From the NCBI GenBank assembly GCA_027459765.1, contig DAIDHD010000003.1:157569-221568 (forward strand): a stretch of 64,000 nt of DNA, given 5' to 3'. The notes under the pieces were generated by a model that made no database searches, was not told the DNA's origin, and was given only the letters and a program-made list of their open reading frames with translations. This document shows positions 47,148-56,008 of the stretch, piece by piece. This DNA comes from Gammaproteobacteria bacterium (GTDB lineage Bacteria > Pseudomonadota > Gammaproteobacteria > Steroidobacterales > Steroidobacteraceae). How positions within the stretch are numbered: position 1 is the first letter of the stretch; every line of letters begins with the position of its first letter. A program made the position numbers and the translations under genes.

Positions 47148-49346
47148 GTGAAGCTCGTTTCGCGACCCATTTGGATGGCGCTGACCCTCGTGGCGGTGGG
47201 ACCGGTCCTGCAGCTGCAGGGCTGCGGCGGGCACGGCGATACGAATGGGCCCGTCACGGTCAACCCGGCGCCCTCCCTCGCCGCGATCGCGCCGATGGGC
47301 GCCGTCGCGGGTGCTGCAGCACTCACGCTCACCGCCACCGGGGCGGATTTCACCGTCGATTCGACGGTCGACTGGAACGGTGTGCCGCTCGCCACGAGCT
47401 ACGTCAGCGCCACGCAGCTCACGGCTCTCGTGCCCGGGACGGATCTTGCGACCCCGGGGGCGGCAAACGTCTCGGTGGTCACCCCCTCTCCCGGCGGCGG
47501 CACCTCGACCGTGCAGGCATTCACGATCACCGCCACCAATCCGGTGCCGTCGGTCGGCTCCATCGTGCCGTCGAATGCGGCCGCGGGCAGCCCGCAGTTG
47601 ACCCTGACGGTGAATGGCAGCGATTTCGTCACCACCTCGATCGTCGACTGGAACGGCGCGCCGCTCACGACAACCTTCGTCAGCGCCTCGCAGCTGACGG
47701 CGGTGGTGCCGGTCTCGAATCTGGCCAATGCGGGCCCAGTGAACGTCACCGTGGTGACCCCGGCTCCCGGCGGCGGCACATCGAGCGGGCAGGCATTCAC
47801 GATCACATCCACCAATCCGGTGCCGGTGCTCGCATCGATATCGCCGGCGAGCGCCGCGCAAGGCAGCCCGTCCTTCACCTTGACGGCGAATGGCGGGAAC
47901 TTCGCCGCCTCGTCCACCCTTGCCTGGAACGGCGCACCGCTGCAGACCACATTCGTCAGCGCCATGCAACTGACGGCCGTGGTGCCCGCCTCGAACCTGA
48001 CGAACGTGGGGTCCGTCAACGTGACGGTCGTGACCCCGTCCCCGGGCGGCGGCATCAGCGGCGCGCAGAGCTTCTCGGTCACCGTCACCAATCCCGTGCC
48101 GACGGTGACGGGGCTCTCGCCGGCGAGCGTCGCGCAAGGCGCCGCCGCATTTCCCATGAAGGTCAGCGGCACGAACTTCGTTGCCGCCTCAACCGTCGAT
48201 TGGAATGGCACGCCCCTCGCGACCAGCTTCCTCGGCGCCTCGCAGCTGACCGCCATGGTGCCGGCATCGGATCTCGTCACGCCCGCCACCGCCGACGTCA
48301 CGGTGGTCAATCCGGCACCGGGTGGCGGTACCTCGGCAGGTCAGACGTTCACCGTCACGGCGAGCAATCCCGCGCCGACTTTGACCTCGCTCTCCCCGAC
48401 GAGCGCAGTCCAGGGCGGCGGCCCGCTTACGGTGACCGCGAACGGCGGCAATTTCGTCGCCGCCTCGACCATCGACTGGAACGGTACACCGCTCGCCACG
48501 ACCTATGTCAGTGCGTCGCAGCTCACCGCGCTCATTCCCGCGTCCGATCTGGCTACCGCCGGCAGTGCCAGCGTCACCGTCGCGAATCCGACGCCGGGAG
48601 GCGGGACCAGCAGCGGGCTGCCGTTTGCGGTGAATTCGAGCAGCCCCAACGGCGCGTACCTGCGTCAATCCGCGCAATACATCGGTTATCCGAATGCGAG
48701 CAGCACGGATTGGACCGTGACCTTGCAGAACGTGCAGGCGGGCAGCACGATCTACGTCGTAGGGACGTGGCCAAACGCGTTCAGCAGCTACCCGACCATG
48801 GCGGTCACCGACGGGACCAACAGCTACACGTTGCTCGATCGCCACGACGACCTCACGAACTTCGCGCAAGGAGTCATGGGCACGCAGTCGATGGGGCACT
48901 GGTACGCGGTCAACGTTCAGGCCGGGACCTTCTCGGTCAACATGAGTCCGACGCCGCCAACGATCGAGGATTGGGTGGCGCTCACCGTGTTTGAGATCGC
49001 CGGCGTCTCGGCCCAGCCGCTCGATGCGCACACGCTGAATTTCCAAGCGACGATACCGCCGGGCAAGGACACGGTCCAAGCTACCGTCACCAGCACGGTG
49101 GCGAGCGGCATCGTCATCGCGATGACCTTCGACGACATCGACTTTACGGCACCGACCGCGCCTCTCGCCGGTACCGGGTACACCGACGCCGGCGCATTCT
49201 GGGATTTCACCAAAACGGGCAAGCCGGCCGCACGGGCAGCCTACGCGCCGATCGTCGGCACGGGACCCTACACAGCAGTGTTCAGTCCGCAGGAAGGAGG
49301 GTCGCAGGACCCGGACTACATGACCTGCGCAGCGATCTTCCATTGA
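47148..49346 (+). CDS. Surface lipoprotein with five tandem IPT/TIG domains
   Basis: A 732-residue protein. The GTG at 47148 has GGGAGG seven bases upstream and gives the signal MALTLVAVGPVLQLQGC with a lipobox-like LQGC. Five IPT/TIG repeats of exactly 92 residues cover about 39-498, each with NPxPxxxxxxP at the start, DWNGxPL in the middle and PGGG near the end. The last 235 residues form a different domain with beta-sandwich character (DWTVTLQNVQAGSTIYVVGTW, EDWVALTVFEIAG) that I do not recognise. It is probably a cell-surface glycan-binding or adhesin-like protein. It is the last gene of the plus-strand run. Confidence 0.82.
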   Translation: MKLVSRPIWMALTLVAVGPVLQLQGCGGHGDTNGPVTVNPAPSLAAIAPMGAVAGAAALTLTATGADFTVDSTVDWNGVPLATSYVSATQLTALVPGTDLATPGAANVSVVTPSPGGGTSTVQAFTITATNPVPSVGSIVPSNAAAGSPQLTLTVNGSDFVTTSIVDWNGAPLTTTFVSASQLTAVVPVSNLANAGPVNVTVVTPAPGGGTSSGQAFTITSTNPVPVLASISPASAAQGSPSFTLTANGGNFAASSTLAWNGAPLQTTFVSAMQLTAVVPASNLTNVGSVNVTVVTPSPGGGISGAQSFSVTVTNPVPTVTGLSPASVAQGAAAFPMKVSGTNFVAASTVDWNGTPLATSFLGASQLTAMVPASDLVTPATADVTVVNPAPGGGTSAGQTFTVTASNPAPTLTSLSPTSAVQGGGPLTVTANGGNFVAASTIDWNGTPLATTYVSASQLTALIPASDLATAGSASVTVANPTPGGGTSSGLPFAVNSSSPNGAYLRQSAQYIGYPNASSTDWTVTLQNVQAGSTIYVVGTWPNAFSSYPTMAVTDGTNSYTLLDRHDDLTNFAQGVMGTQSMGHWYAVNVQAGTFSVNMSPTPPTIEDWVALTVFEIAGVSAQPLDAHTLNFQATIPPGKDTVQATVTSTVASGIVIAMTFDDIDFTAPTAPLAGTGYTDAGAFWDFTKTGKPAARAAYAPIVGTGPYTAVFSPQEGGSQDPDYMTCAAIFH
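47262..48641 (+). repeat. Five direct repeats of 276 bp encoding TIG domains
   Basis: The units are identical in length (276 bases) and similar in sequence, with shared stretches around GACTGGAACGG and CCCGGCGGCGGCA. Constant length and similarity suggest growth by unequal exchange, so copy number may differ between strains. Confidence 0.85.
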
Positions 49347-49415
49347 GCGCAAGTCCGACCGGACTTGGCCGCCGGACCGCTCGAAGCCGCGCGTTTCACA
49401 TAAACGGGGATGGTC

Positions 49416-49655
49416 CTACTGCGGGAAGCTTTCGTAGAGCTTGACGAAATCCCCGAAGGTGACCGGGAAATCATTCGCCGCCTCGAAAGGGTCGAAGCCG
49501 AGCGCATCCTCCAGACGCGCGACCACCAGCGCGAAGCTGAGCGAATCGAGGCCGGAGTCGAGCAATTTGACATCATCGGTCAACGGCGCAAGTCTGCGCT
49601 GTTGTTCGTCGGCCACCTGCCGAAAGACCTGGTCGATGGTCGCTCTCACCGTCAT
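49416..49655 (-). CDS. Orphan acyl carrier protein
   Basis: A 79-residue carrier protein. The attachment serine is in LLDSGLDSLSFALVV near residue 38; LEDALGFDPF and FVKLYESFPQ complete the ACP-like helices. No ligase or transferase follows it on the minus strand. It diverges from the LbH-FkbH gene across a 171-base gap, which suggests that it serves that cluster. It could also serve the AMP-ligase at 15.8 kb. Confidence 0.85.
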   Translation of the reverse strand: MTVRATIDQVFRQVADEQQRRLAPLTDDVKLLDSGLDSLSFALVVARLEDALGFDPFEAANDFPVTFGDFVKLYESFPQ

Positions 49656-49826
49656 TTTTCACCCCCCTTGCGCTTCTGGTGCCGTCCTGCCGAGAACCGT
49701 CAACTCGGCTATCATTACATGAACGAGACGGCAGTATATAAGCGTCGGTCACGGTTTTGTCGTCGCCGGGACGGCGTAAGTACCCGACGGCGCGTCGTGG
49801 TCGCACCGCTCGAGGGACGGAGAGGC
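49656..49826. promoter_or_regulatory. Divergent control region between the orphan ACP and the LbH-FkbH gene
   Basis: A 171-base gap with an AT-rich patch (CATTACATGAACG, then AGTATATAAGCG at about 49733-49744) in otherwise GC-rich DNA. TATAAG is a plausible plus-strand -10, but no good -35 lies at the right distance. Confidence 0.3.
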
Positions 49827-51629
49827 TTGTCAATCCCAGAGCAACAAACGAATTCCGACGGCCTCGTGCGGCGGGCGCTGCGGGCATGGGCGCGGGATCG
49901 GCAACTGAGCCTCATTCGGCGCATCCAGAAGGGACTCGCGCTCGTCGGACAGCTGCTACGCGCCCGGTTCGAACTCGCGCGCTGCAGCCGGGTCGGTCGC
50001 CGAGCACGCGTGGCGGGCCGCTTGCAGGTCGAAAATCTCGGCATCATCGAGATCGGTGATCACCTCAACGTGAACTCGACGTGGGTGCCGGTGGAATTGC
50101 ACGCCGGCCCGCTCGGCCGGATCGATGTCGGTCACGACGTGCTCATCAACTTCGGCACGGTGATCGCGGCGGCAAAGAGCGTCAGTATCGGCAGCGGTAC
50201 GATGATCGGGCCGCACTGCATTATCTCCGACGTCGAAATACCAGAAGCAGCCGTTTCGCTCGCGCCGACGCTCGCCAAGCCGATCGCGATAGGCCAAGGT
50301 GCGTGGCTGGCGGGGCGCGTAACCGTCCGGCCGGGGGTGAAGATCGGCGATGGCGCGGTCGTGGTGGCGGGCAGCATCGTCGAAACGGATGTTCCCGCCG
50401 GTGCCATGGCGAGCGGCATACCCGCCCGGCCGCTACCGAAGTTCGACGCGACGGCTGCCGAGCTCGCGCGAACGCGCGCGGCACTCAATCCGGGTCGATC
50501 CGTATCGGTGGCGACGCAAGCCGCCGTTTGCGCGGAGGCCGCCCCTTCCGCGGGTCCCCGCGGGAACCTGATCGCGGATTTCGTCATCGAGGAGTTGGTC
50601 CACGAGTTGGCGCAGAGCGATGCGAATCCGGCCGTGACGGCGACCGCGCTGCCCGCGTACCTGCCCGGTCAGTCCTTGGTTCCCACCACACCGTCGGCGG
50701 CGAAGGACTTCGCGGTCATCTGGACCCGACCGGAGGTCGTCGCGCCGTCTTTCACGCGACTGCTGGCAGGAGAATCGGTCCCGGAGAAATCGCTGCTCGC
50801 GGAAGTCGATGCGTTCTGCGCGCTGGTCGAACAAAGCGCGGTATTCCATCGCTTCGTGTTCGTGCCGACTTGGAGCGCGCCGCCGCACGTGCGCGGCGCG
50901 GGCCTGCTCGACACTGGGCCGGGCGGGATCGCAGCGGGACTTGCCGCGATGAATGCGCGTTTGATCGCAACGGTGGGTCGCCGCAACAACGTCTTCGTGC
51001 TGAACGCGCAACGCTGGCAAGCGACCGTCGGCGCGCGCAGCTACAACCCGCGTGCATGGTATCTGGGCAACATGGCAATGGCGCGGCCCTTTGTGGCCGA
51101 GGCCGCTCGGGACCTGCGGGCGGCGCTCGCGACGTTGCTCGGCCGACAGCGCAAGCTGCTGGTACTCGCGATCGACGACGTCCTGTGGGATGTGCCTGAC
51201 CCGGCTGCAGGCACCGACGTTGCGATTATGAGGGCCTATGCGGATTTCCAGCAGGCGCTGCGCGAGTTGCGGCGTCGCGGAGCACTGCTCGGCATCCTGA
51301 CGACTGCCACGCGGGCCGGTTCATTGCCGAGCGCCGGCGCGCATGAGGGCGTTCGCCTGCACGATACGGACTTCGTCGGCTGCTGCGAAGAGGACGGCGA
51401 TCCGGGGCGGGCTCTCGCCACCTGGCTGGCGCGACTCGGCCTCGAAGCGGATTCGGCCGTCTATGTCGACTCGCGCGAGACGCATCGCACGCGCGTGCGG
51501 GCCGCGCTGCCCGCGCTGCACGTGCCTGATTGGCCCGGCGACAAGTTCCTGTATCCGAGCGCCCTGCAGGCGTTGCCGTGTTTCGATCGCGCGCCACTGA
51601 CCCACGATCGCCTGGCTGCGGCGCAATGA
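49827..51629 (+). CDS. Left-handed beta-helix acyltransferase fused to a degenerate FkbH domain
   Basis: About 600 residues from a TTG at 49827, preceded by GGAGAGG; an ATG at 49719 would add an Arg-rich stretch that looks non-coding. Residues about 69-205 are hexapeptide repeats of the LbH acyltransferase type (IGSGTMIGPHCIISD, IGQGAWLAGRVTVRPGVKIGDG, ending GIPARPLPKF). Residues about 275-600 resemble FkbH but the catalytic motif reads LVLAIDDVLWDV: the nucleophile Asp is Ala448, and FVDDNP has become YVDSRE. Catalysis by the HAD part is therefore unlikely. It overlaps the next LbH gene by 4 bases. The domain may dock carrier proteins for the LbH transferase. Confidence 0.8.
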   Translation: MSIPEQQTNSDGLVRRALRAWARDRQLSLIRRIQKGLALVGQLLRARFELARCSRVGRRARVAGRLQVENLGIIEIGDHLNVNSTWVPVELHAGPLGRIDVGHDVLINFGTVIAAAKSVSIGSGTMIGPHCIISDVEIPEAAVSLAPTLAKPIAIGQGAWLAGRVTVRPGVKIGDGAVVVAGSIVETDVPAGAMASGIPARPLPKFDATAAELARTRAALNPGRSVSVATQAAVCAEAAPSAGPRGNLIADFVIEELVHELAQSDANPAVTATALPAYLPGQSLVPTTPSAAKDFAVIWTRPEVVAPSFTRLLAGESVPEKSLLAEVDAFCALVEQSAVFHRFVFVPTWSAPPHVRGAGLLDTGPGGIAAGLAAMNARLIATVGRRNNVFVLNAQRWQATVGARSYNPRAWYLGNMAMARPFVAEAARDLRAALATLLGRQRKLLVLAIDDVLWDVPDPAAGTDVAIMRAYADFQQALRELRRRGALLGILTTATRAGSLPSAGAHEGVRLHDTDFVGCCEEDGDPGRALATWLARLGLEADSAVYVDSRETHRTRVRAALPALHVPDWPGDKFLYPSALQALPCFDRAPLTHDRLAAAQ

Positions 51630-52420
51630 GCCGGATTGACGCATCCCAGAGCGCGGATGAAACCGGCGTACTTCGTCGACTGCGTGGCGTCCTCGGCTTG
51701 CACGGACGCACGCGGCTGGGGCGCGGCACCATCCTCGAAGGCCGGCTCGACGTACGCAACGACGGTGAACTGATCACGGGAGCCGGGTGCCTTCTGCGCT
51801 CCCGCCCGACGCGAAGTCATTTCGTGATCGAGCGCGGCGCCAGCGTGATCATCGGCGACCGCGTAAGAATCTCCTACGGCGCGGCGGTCTCGGCCCAGCG
51901 CGAGATCGTCATCGGCAGCGACACCCGGATCGGTCCGTTCTGCACGATCCTCGACAACGATTTTCATCGGGTTGGCGACCGGGAATCTCCCGGGCTGATG
52001 GCCCCGGTGCTGATCGGCCGCAACGTGACCATCGGCGCTCGGGTGACGCTGCTGCGTGGTGCGCGAGTCGGTGATGGCGCGCGGATCATGAGCGGCAGCT
52101 GCGTCTATGGCGTGATCCAGGCCGACTCGACCGTATCCGGGGTGCCCGCGCGGGCCGCCGGGCGGGACACGACGCAAAAGCACGGCGCAATGGTGGCGGC
52201 CATCGTTCGGCGGCTCTTCGGCATGACGAGCGCGCCGGGCCCGTTGGAGGAACTTGCAGGCATCCCAGGCTGGCAGCCGCTCGGACCGCTGCGCCTGTTG
52301 CTGGCGCTCGAGGAATCCTTCCCCGCCACGCTCACGCTCGAGCACGTCGGCGCTTGCCGCACGGTGGCCGACGTCGCCAAATTGCTGAGGACCTCGCCGC
52401 CCGCTTCACGCCTCGACTGA
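51626..52420 (+). CDS. Left-handed beta-helix acyltransferase with an ACP-like C-terminal domain lacking Ser
   Basis: A 264-residue protein. Residues about 25-185 are an LbH transferase (IGDRVRISYGAAVSA, IGSDTRIGPFCTILDNDFH, IGRNVTIGARVTLLRGARVGDG, SGVPARAAG), with the typical His in NDFH. Residues about 205-260 look like an acyl carrier protein: IPGWQPLGPLRLLLALEESF, then VADVAKLL. The DS of the attachment motif is Gln217-Pro218, so it cannot carry phosphopantetheine. The LbH part probably O- or N-acylates a sugar of the EPS. It is translationally coupled to the preceding fusion gene. Confidence 0.78.
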   Translation: MSRIDASQSADETGVLRRLRGVLGLHGRTRLGRGTILEGRLDVRNDGELITGAGCLLRSRPTRSHFVIERGASVIIGDRVRISYGAAVSAQREIVIGSDTRIGPFCTILDNDFHRVGDRESPGLMAPVLIGRNVTIGARVTLLRGARVGDGARIMSGSCVYGVIQADSTVSGVPARAAGRDTTQKHGAMVAAIVRRLFGMTSAPGPLEELAGIPGWQPLGPLRLLLALEESFPATLTLEHVGACRTVADVAKLLRTSPPASRLD

Positions 52421-52446
52421 ACTGCCGCCGATCGCGCCGCGCTATC

Positions 52447-53472
52447 TTAAGGAGGCCCCGCGAAACGGTCGCGCAACAGGCGCATATAGCGTCGTCCGCG
52501 GCTTGCCGCGGCACGCGCTTCGGTCCAGTCCACGACGCTGTCGTGCAGGTCGAAATGCCCCAGCTGCTCGACGGGCAATGCGCCACTCTCGACGCGGCGG
52601 ATGATCTCCGGCAGGCGCCGGTAGAATTCCTCGGTGCGGTAGGGCGGGTGCAGCGACCAAAGCCCCGGCGCGACCCCCAGGAAGTCGATGCGGCAGAGAC
52701 CAAATTTCGTCAACGTGCGCGAGAGGATGTACTCTCCCTCCCGGGCCTGCGGCGGGTTCTTGAGGATGAACGCTTTGAGACGTTGCAGCGGACTCGGGCG
52801 CAGCAGCGGCAAGGCGCCGACCGACCGATCGAAACGCTGCATGTCGATCAGGAAGATGCGGGTGCTTGCGTGGTCGAATCGATACGCCAACGCGGGGAGA
52901 TTCTCCCGCTTCGGCGGCTCGCCGTTCTGCATCACCTCGTGACCAAAGATGGCGCCATCGGGGCGCGGCGGTCCCGGAAACGGGCTGACGAGGAGCAGAT
53001 CCGGCCGCGCGTCGAACAGGTCGATCGCCTCACGCATCCACTGCGTACTCCCGCCACCGAACAGCATGTCGCCGTCGTAGTGCACGATGTAGCGCGCGCG
53101 CGCCATGAACATCCCGTAGAAATAGGAATAGAAGGGGCCTCCATCCCAGGCCTTGACGGGAATGTCGTCGAGCGCGAAAAACCGCTGCGCCACCTGTCGG
53201 CGCACGTCCGGCGAGTAGTCGACATCATGGACTTCGAGCTGCGGATAGTGCTCGCGAGCCCGCTCGATGTGGTTGCGCAACGCCGCCAGGCTCGCGTCGA
53301 AGTTGGAGCCGCGATATCGCCCGGACCGGCTGCGGTGGGTATCGATGGTGATCACGATTCGATCGACCATCCCGCGCCATGTCCGGATCCAGTGCGGCAC
53401 CAGATGCTCGGCGTGCCGCGCGTCCATGGGATATGTGCTGATCTGAACCGCGGACCCGGCATCGGCGCTCAT
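52447..53472 (-). CDS. Putative glycosyltransferase of unrecognised GT-A-like family
   Basis: A 341-residue cytoplasmic protein. A DxD-type metal site lies in YIVHYDGDMLFGGG near residue 145, after a Rossmann-like start (VQISTYPMDARHAEHLVPHW, DRIVITIDTH). Further conserved-looking parts are RIFLIDMQRFD and PGLWSLHPPYRTEEFYRRL. I cannot place it in a named GT family. Position 10 bases after the WecG/TagA-type gene supports a glycosyltransferase role in the same pathway. It faces the LbH gene. Confidence 0.65.
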   Translation of the reverse strand: MSADAGSAVQISTYPMDARHAEHLVPHWIRTWRGMVDRIVITIDTHRSRSGRYRGSNFDASLAALRNHIERAREHYPQLEVHDVDYSPDVRRQVAQRFFALDDIPVKAWDGGPFYSYFYGMFMARARYIVHYDGDMLFGGGSTQWMREAIDLFDARPDLLLVSPFPGPPRPDGAIFGHEVMQNGEPPKRENLPALAYRFDHASTRIFLIDMQRFDRSVGALPLLRPSPLQRLKAFILKNPPQAREGEYILSRTLTKFGLCRIDFLGVAPGLWSLHPPYRTEEFYRRLPEIIRRVESGALPVEQLGHFDLHDSVVDWTEARAAASRGRRYMRLLRDRFAGPP

Positions 53473-53482
53473 GACGACCTCG

Positions 53483-54274
53483 TCACTCCCCTCTTCCGAC
53501 CCGGCGCAGGACGATCTTCGTCCTGGTCAACAGCCAGAACACGCGCGGCCCGCGCACGAGATAGCGACGCGCAAGCCGACGCGGATCCTGCGACAACCGA
53601 TACAGCCACTCGAGGGCCATCCGCTGCATCCAGCGCGGCGCGCGCCGCTCGACGCCCGTCAGGAAATTGACCGCGGCGCCTACGCAAAGGGTCATGCCGC
53701 GGGCGATGCCCCGCGACCGCAGCCGCTGCGCCAGGAATTCCTGTTGTGGGGCGCCGACCGCCAGGAGACAGAACCGGAATGGACTCATCGACTCGACGAA
53801 CCGCAGACATTCGTCCACGGCCTCCGGTACGGCGATGAATCCCATCGGGGGACTGAAATGGCGCAAGTCCTTCAATCCGTAGCGCCGCTCGAGGGCCGCC
53901 GCCTGCTCCGAACTGCCGCCGATCAGCACGATGCGATCCGCCGGTTCGATCAATCGAGAGAACAACTGTTCCGTCAAATCGCTTCCCGTGCATACCTTCG
54001 CCCGAATCCCGGCCACGAGGCGCAGCACGTACGCGAGAAAGCGGCTGTCGAGGAGCACGAAGGACGCATCCGCATAGGCCGCACGGAACCGCTCGTCGTC
54101 GTGATAGCGAATGACGTGGTCGACGTTGGGCGTCACGACATAACCAAACCGGTCATGCCCGAACTCGGCCGCGATTTTCATGAAGCCGGCCAGATCGAGG
54201 TCGTCGAATTCGTGAACGATCTGCATGTCGTCGGTGCGCGTCGCCGTGCCGGAAGGCAGTTGGCACGTTATCAT
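53483..54274 (-). CDS. WecG/TagA/CpsF-family glycosyltransferase
   Basis: A 263-residue GT26 protein. Family marks are YVVTPNVDHVIRYHDDERFRAAY-like start of the domain (about 42-64), the Asp in ASFVLLDSRFLAYVLRL, the TGSDLTEQLF motif, LLAVGAPQQEFLAQRL and VGAAVNFLTGVERRAPRWMQ near the C-terminus. These enzymes add the second sugar (for example ManNAc or a uronic-acid derivative) to an undecaprenyl-linked acceptor. Only the last 263 codons of a longer antisense-overlapping frame belong to it; the ATG at 54274 is chosen. It is divergent from the GMC gene. Confidence 0.92.
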   Translation of the reverse strand: MITCQLPSGTATRTDDMQIVHEFDDLDLAGFMKIAAEFGHDRFGYVVTPNVDHVIRYHDDERFRAAYADASFVLLDSRFLAYVLRLVAGIRAKVCTGSDLTEQLFSRLIEPADRIVLIGGSSEQAAALERRYGLKDLRHFSPPMGFIAVPEAVDECLRFVESMSPFRFCLLAVGAPQQEFLAQRLRSRGIARGMTLCVGAAVNFLTGVERRAPRWMQRMALEWLYRLSQDPRRLARRYLVRGPRVFWLLTRTKIVLRRVGRGE

Positions 54275-54346
54275 AGTCAAACATCCCGCGGACACTCGCA
54301 TGCCCACCAAGATCCCGCGCATCGGGCCCGAAAACAGGTCCGCTGC

Positions 54347-56008
54347 ATGATTCACGACGCAAACGACCTGCCGCCGGAAGGCGACGTGCGGAGCGACGTC
54401 TGCATCATCGGGGCCGGCGCGGCCGGGATCTCGCTGGCGCTCGAACTGGCGGACGCTCCGCTCGACGTTCTCCTGCTCGAATCGGGCGGTTTGAGGGCCG
54501 AACCGGCAACACAGGACCTGTATGCGGGTTTCGTCGCCGACGAGCGGCTCCACAGCCCGCCCGACCGCTACCGGCAACGGCGCTTCGGCGGCTCGACCAC
54601 GATCTGGGGCGGCCGCTGCATGCCCTTGGATCCGATCGACTTCGAAGTACGCGACTACATGCCGAACAGCGGGTGGCCGATCCGCCTCGAGGATTTGGCG
54701 CCCCATTACCCGCGGGCCAATGCGCTGTGCGAGGCCGGCGAATTCGAGTACCGCGCCTCCGCCGCGTTCCGCGAGCCGCTGCGGCCGATGATCGCCGGCT
54801 TCGAGAGCCCGAATTTCACCACCGACGCCCTCGAACGCTTCAGCTGTCCCACCGACTTCGGGGCGCGCTACGGGGCGCGACTTCGCGCGGCCCGCAACGT
54901 GCGGGTGCTGTTGCACGCGAACGTGACCGAATTGTGCCTCGATGGGACCGGCCGCACCGTATCGTCCGTCGTCGTCCGTACCCTGACGGGACGGCGCTGC
55001 ACCGTGCGCGCCGCTCGAATCGTGGTCGCGACCGGCGGCCTGGAGGCGGCCCGCCTTCTGCTGGCGAGCCGCAGCGTGCACAGGAACGGCATCGGCAACG
55101 ACCATGACGTCGTCGGTCGGTACTACATGTGTCATCTGGCCGGAACGATGGGCGATATGGTGCTGTCGGGACCGCTCGGCTCCGCATGGAACGGATACGA
55201 CGTATCCGACGAGGGAATCTATTGCCGACGACGAATCGCGCTCACGGCCGACGCGCAGCGTCGGCTCGCGGTCGGCAATTTCGTCGCCCGCCTGCACCAT
55301 CCGCGCATCACGGATCCGCGCCACCGCAATGCGGTGCTCTCGTCGCTCTACCTCGCCAAGTTCCTGATTCCCTACGAATACGGCAAGCGGCTGCACGGCG
55401 AGGAGCGTGCGGACTTCGCGACCTGGCTCGCGCACGTCCGCAACGTCGCGCGCAGCCCCTTCGACGCCGTCGGGTTCGCCTGGCACATGCTGCGGGATCG
55501 CCGGCTGGCGGAGCGCAAATTCCCCTCGATCGTCGTCAAGCCCAAGGCCAACCGATTCAGCCTCGACTTCCACGCCGAGCAGCAGCCGAATCCGCAGAGT
55601 CGGGTCGCACTCGATGCGCGCACCGATGCGCTCGGCATGCCGCGTCTGATCGTGGACTGGCGGTACACGCCGACGGATGTGGACACGGTCAAACGCGCCA
55701 TCGCACAGCTGGCGGACGATCTGCGGGGCTCAGGCGTCGGCCGTCTCGATTATCGAGAGGAGGACGTGGAGGAGGAGATGACCCGGTACGGCGCCTACGG
55801 AGGCCACCACATCGGAACGGCCCGGATGGGCACCGATCCGCGCAAGAGCGTCGTCGATGCGCAGTGCCGCGTGCACGGCGTCGACAACCTCTTCGTCGCG
55901 AGCGCGGCGGTATTTCCCACCTCGAGCCAGGCCAATCCGACGTTGACCGTGGTCGCCCTCGCCCTGCGGCTCGGGCATCACCTCAGAACCCTGGCGAGAG
56001 CCCCGTGA
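54347..56008 (+). CDS. GMC-family FAD-dependent oxidoreductase
   Basis: A 553-residue flavoprotein. The FAD site is VCIIGAGAAGISLALEL near residue 18, with LLLESGG closing the ADP fold; FGGSTTIWGGRCMPLD is the second FAD-contact region. The C-terminus has the GMC_oxred_C motif GGHHIGTARMG and DNLFVASAAVFPTSSQANPTLTV, with the active-site His. Family members oxidise alcohols or sugars, such as gluconate or glucose derivatives. No signal peptide is seen, so it is probably cytoplasmic. It is coupled to the epimerase gene (4-base overlap), so the pair may modify a nucleotide sugar or lipid-linked sugar. Confidence 0.88.
   Translation: MIHDANDLPPEGDVRSDVCIIGAGAAGISLALELADAPLDVLLLESGGLRAEPATQDLYAGFVADERLHSPPDRYRQRRFGGSTTIWGGRCMPLDPIDFEVRDYMPNSGWPIRLEDLAPHYPRANALCEAGEFEYRASAAFREPLRPMIAGFESPNFTTDALERFSCPTDFGARYGARLRAARNVRVLLHANVTELCLDGTGRTVSSVVVRTLTGRRCTVRAARIVVATGGLEAARLLLASRSVHRNGIGNDHDVVGRYYMCHLAGTMGDMVLSGPLGSAWNGYDVSDEGIYCRRRIALTADAQRRLAVGNFVARLHHPRITDPRHRNAVLSSLYLAKFLIPYEYGKRLHGEERADFATWLAHVRNVARSPFDAVGFAWHMLRDRRLAERKFPSIVVKPKANRFSLDFHAEQQPNPQSRVALDARTDALGMPRLIVDWRYTPTDVDTVKRAIAQLADDLRGSGVGRLDYREEDVEEEMTRYGAYGGHHIGTARMGTDPRKSVVDAQCRVHGVDNLFVASAAVFPTSSQANPTLTVVALALRLGHHLRTLARAP

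Noticed and set aside
47262-48641. Tandem repeats as a CRISPR array
   Set aside because: Units are 276 bp, in frame and encode TIG domains; there is no short repeat-spacer pattern. No CRISPR array was seen elsewhere.
54275-55573. N-terminal extension of the WecG/TagA frame
   Set aside because: This part is antisense to the GMC oxidoreductase, whose motifs are clear, and looks unlike protein.
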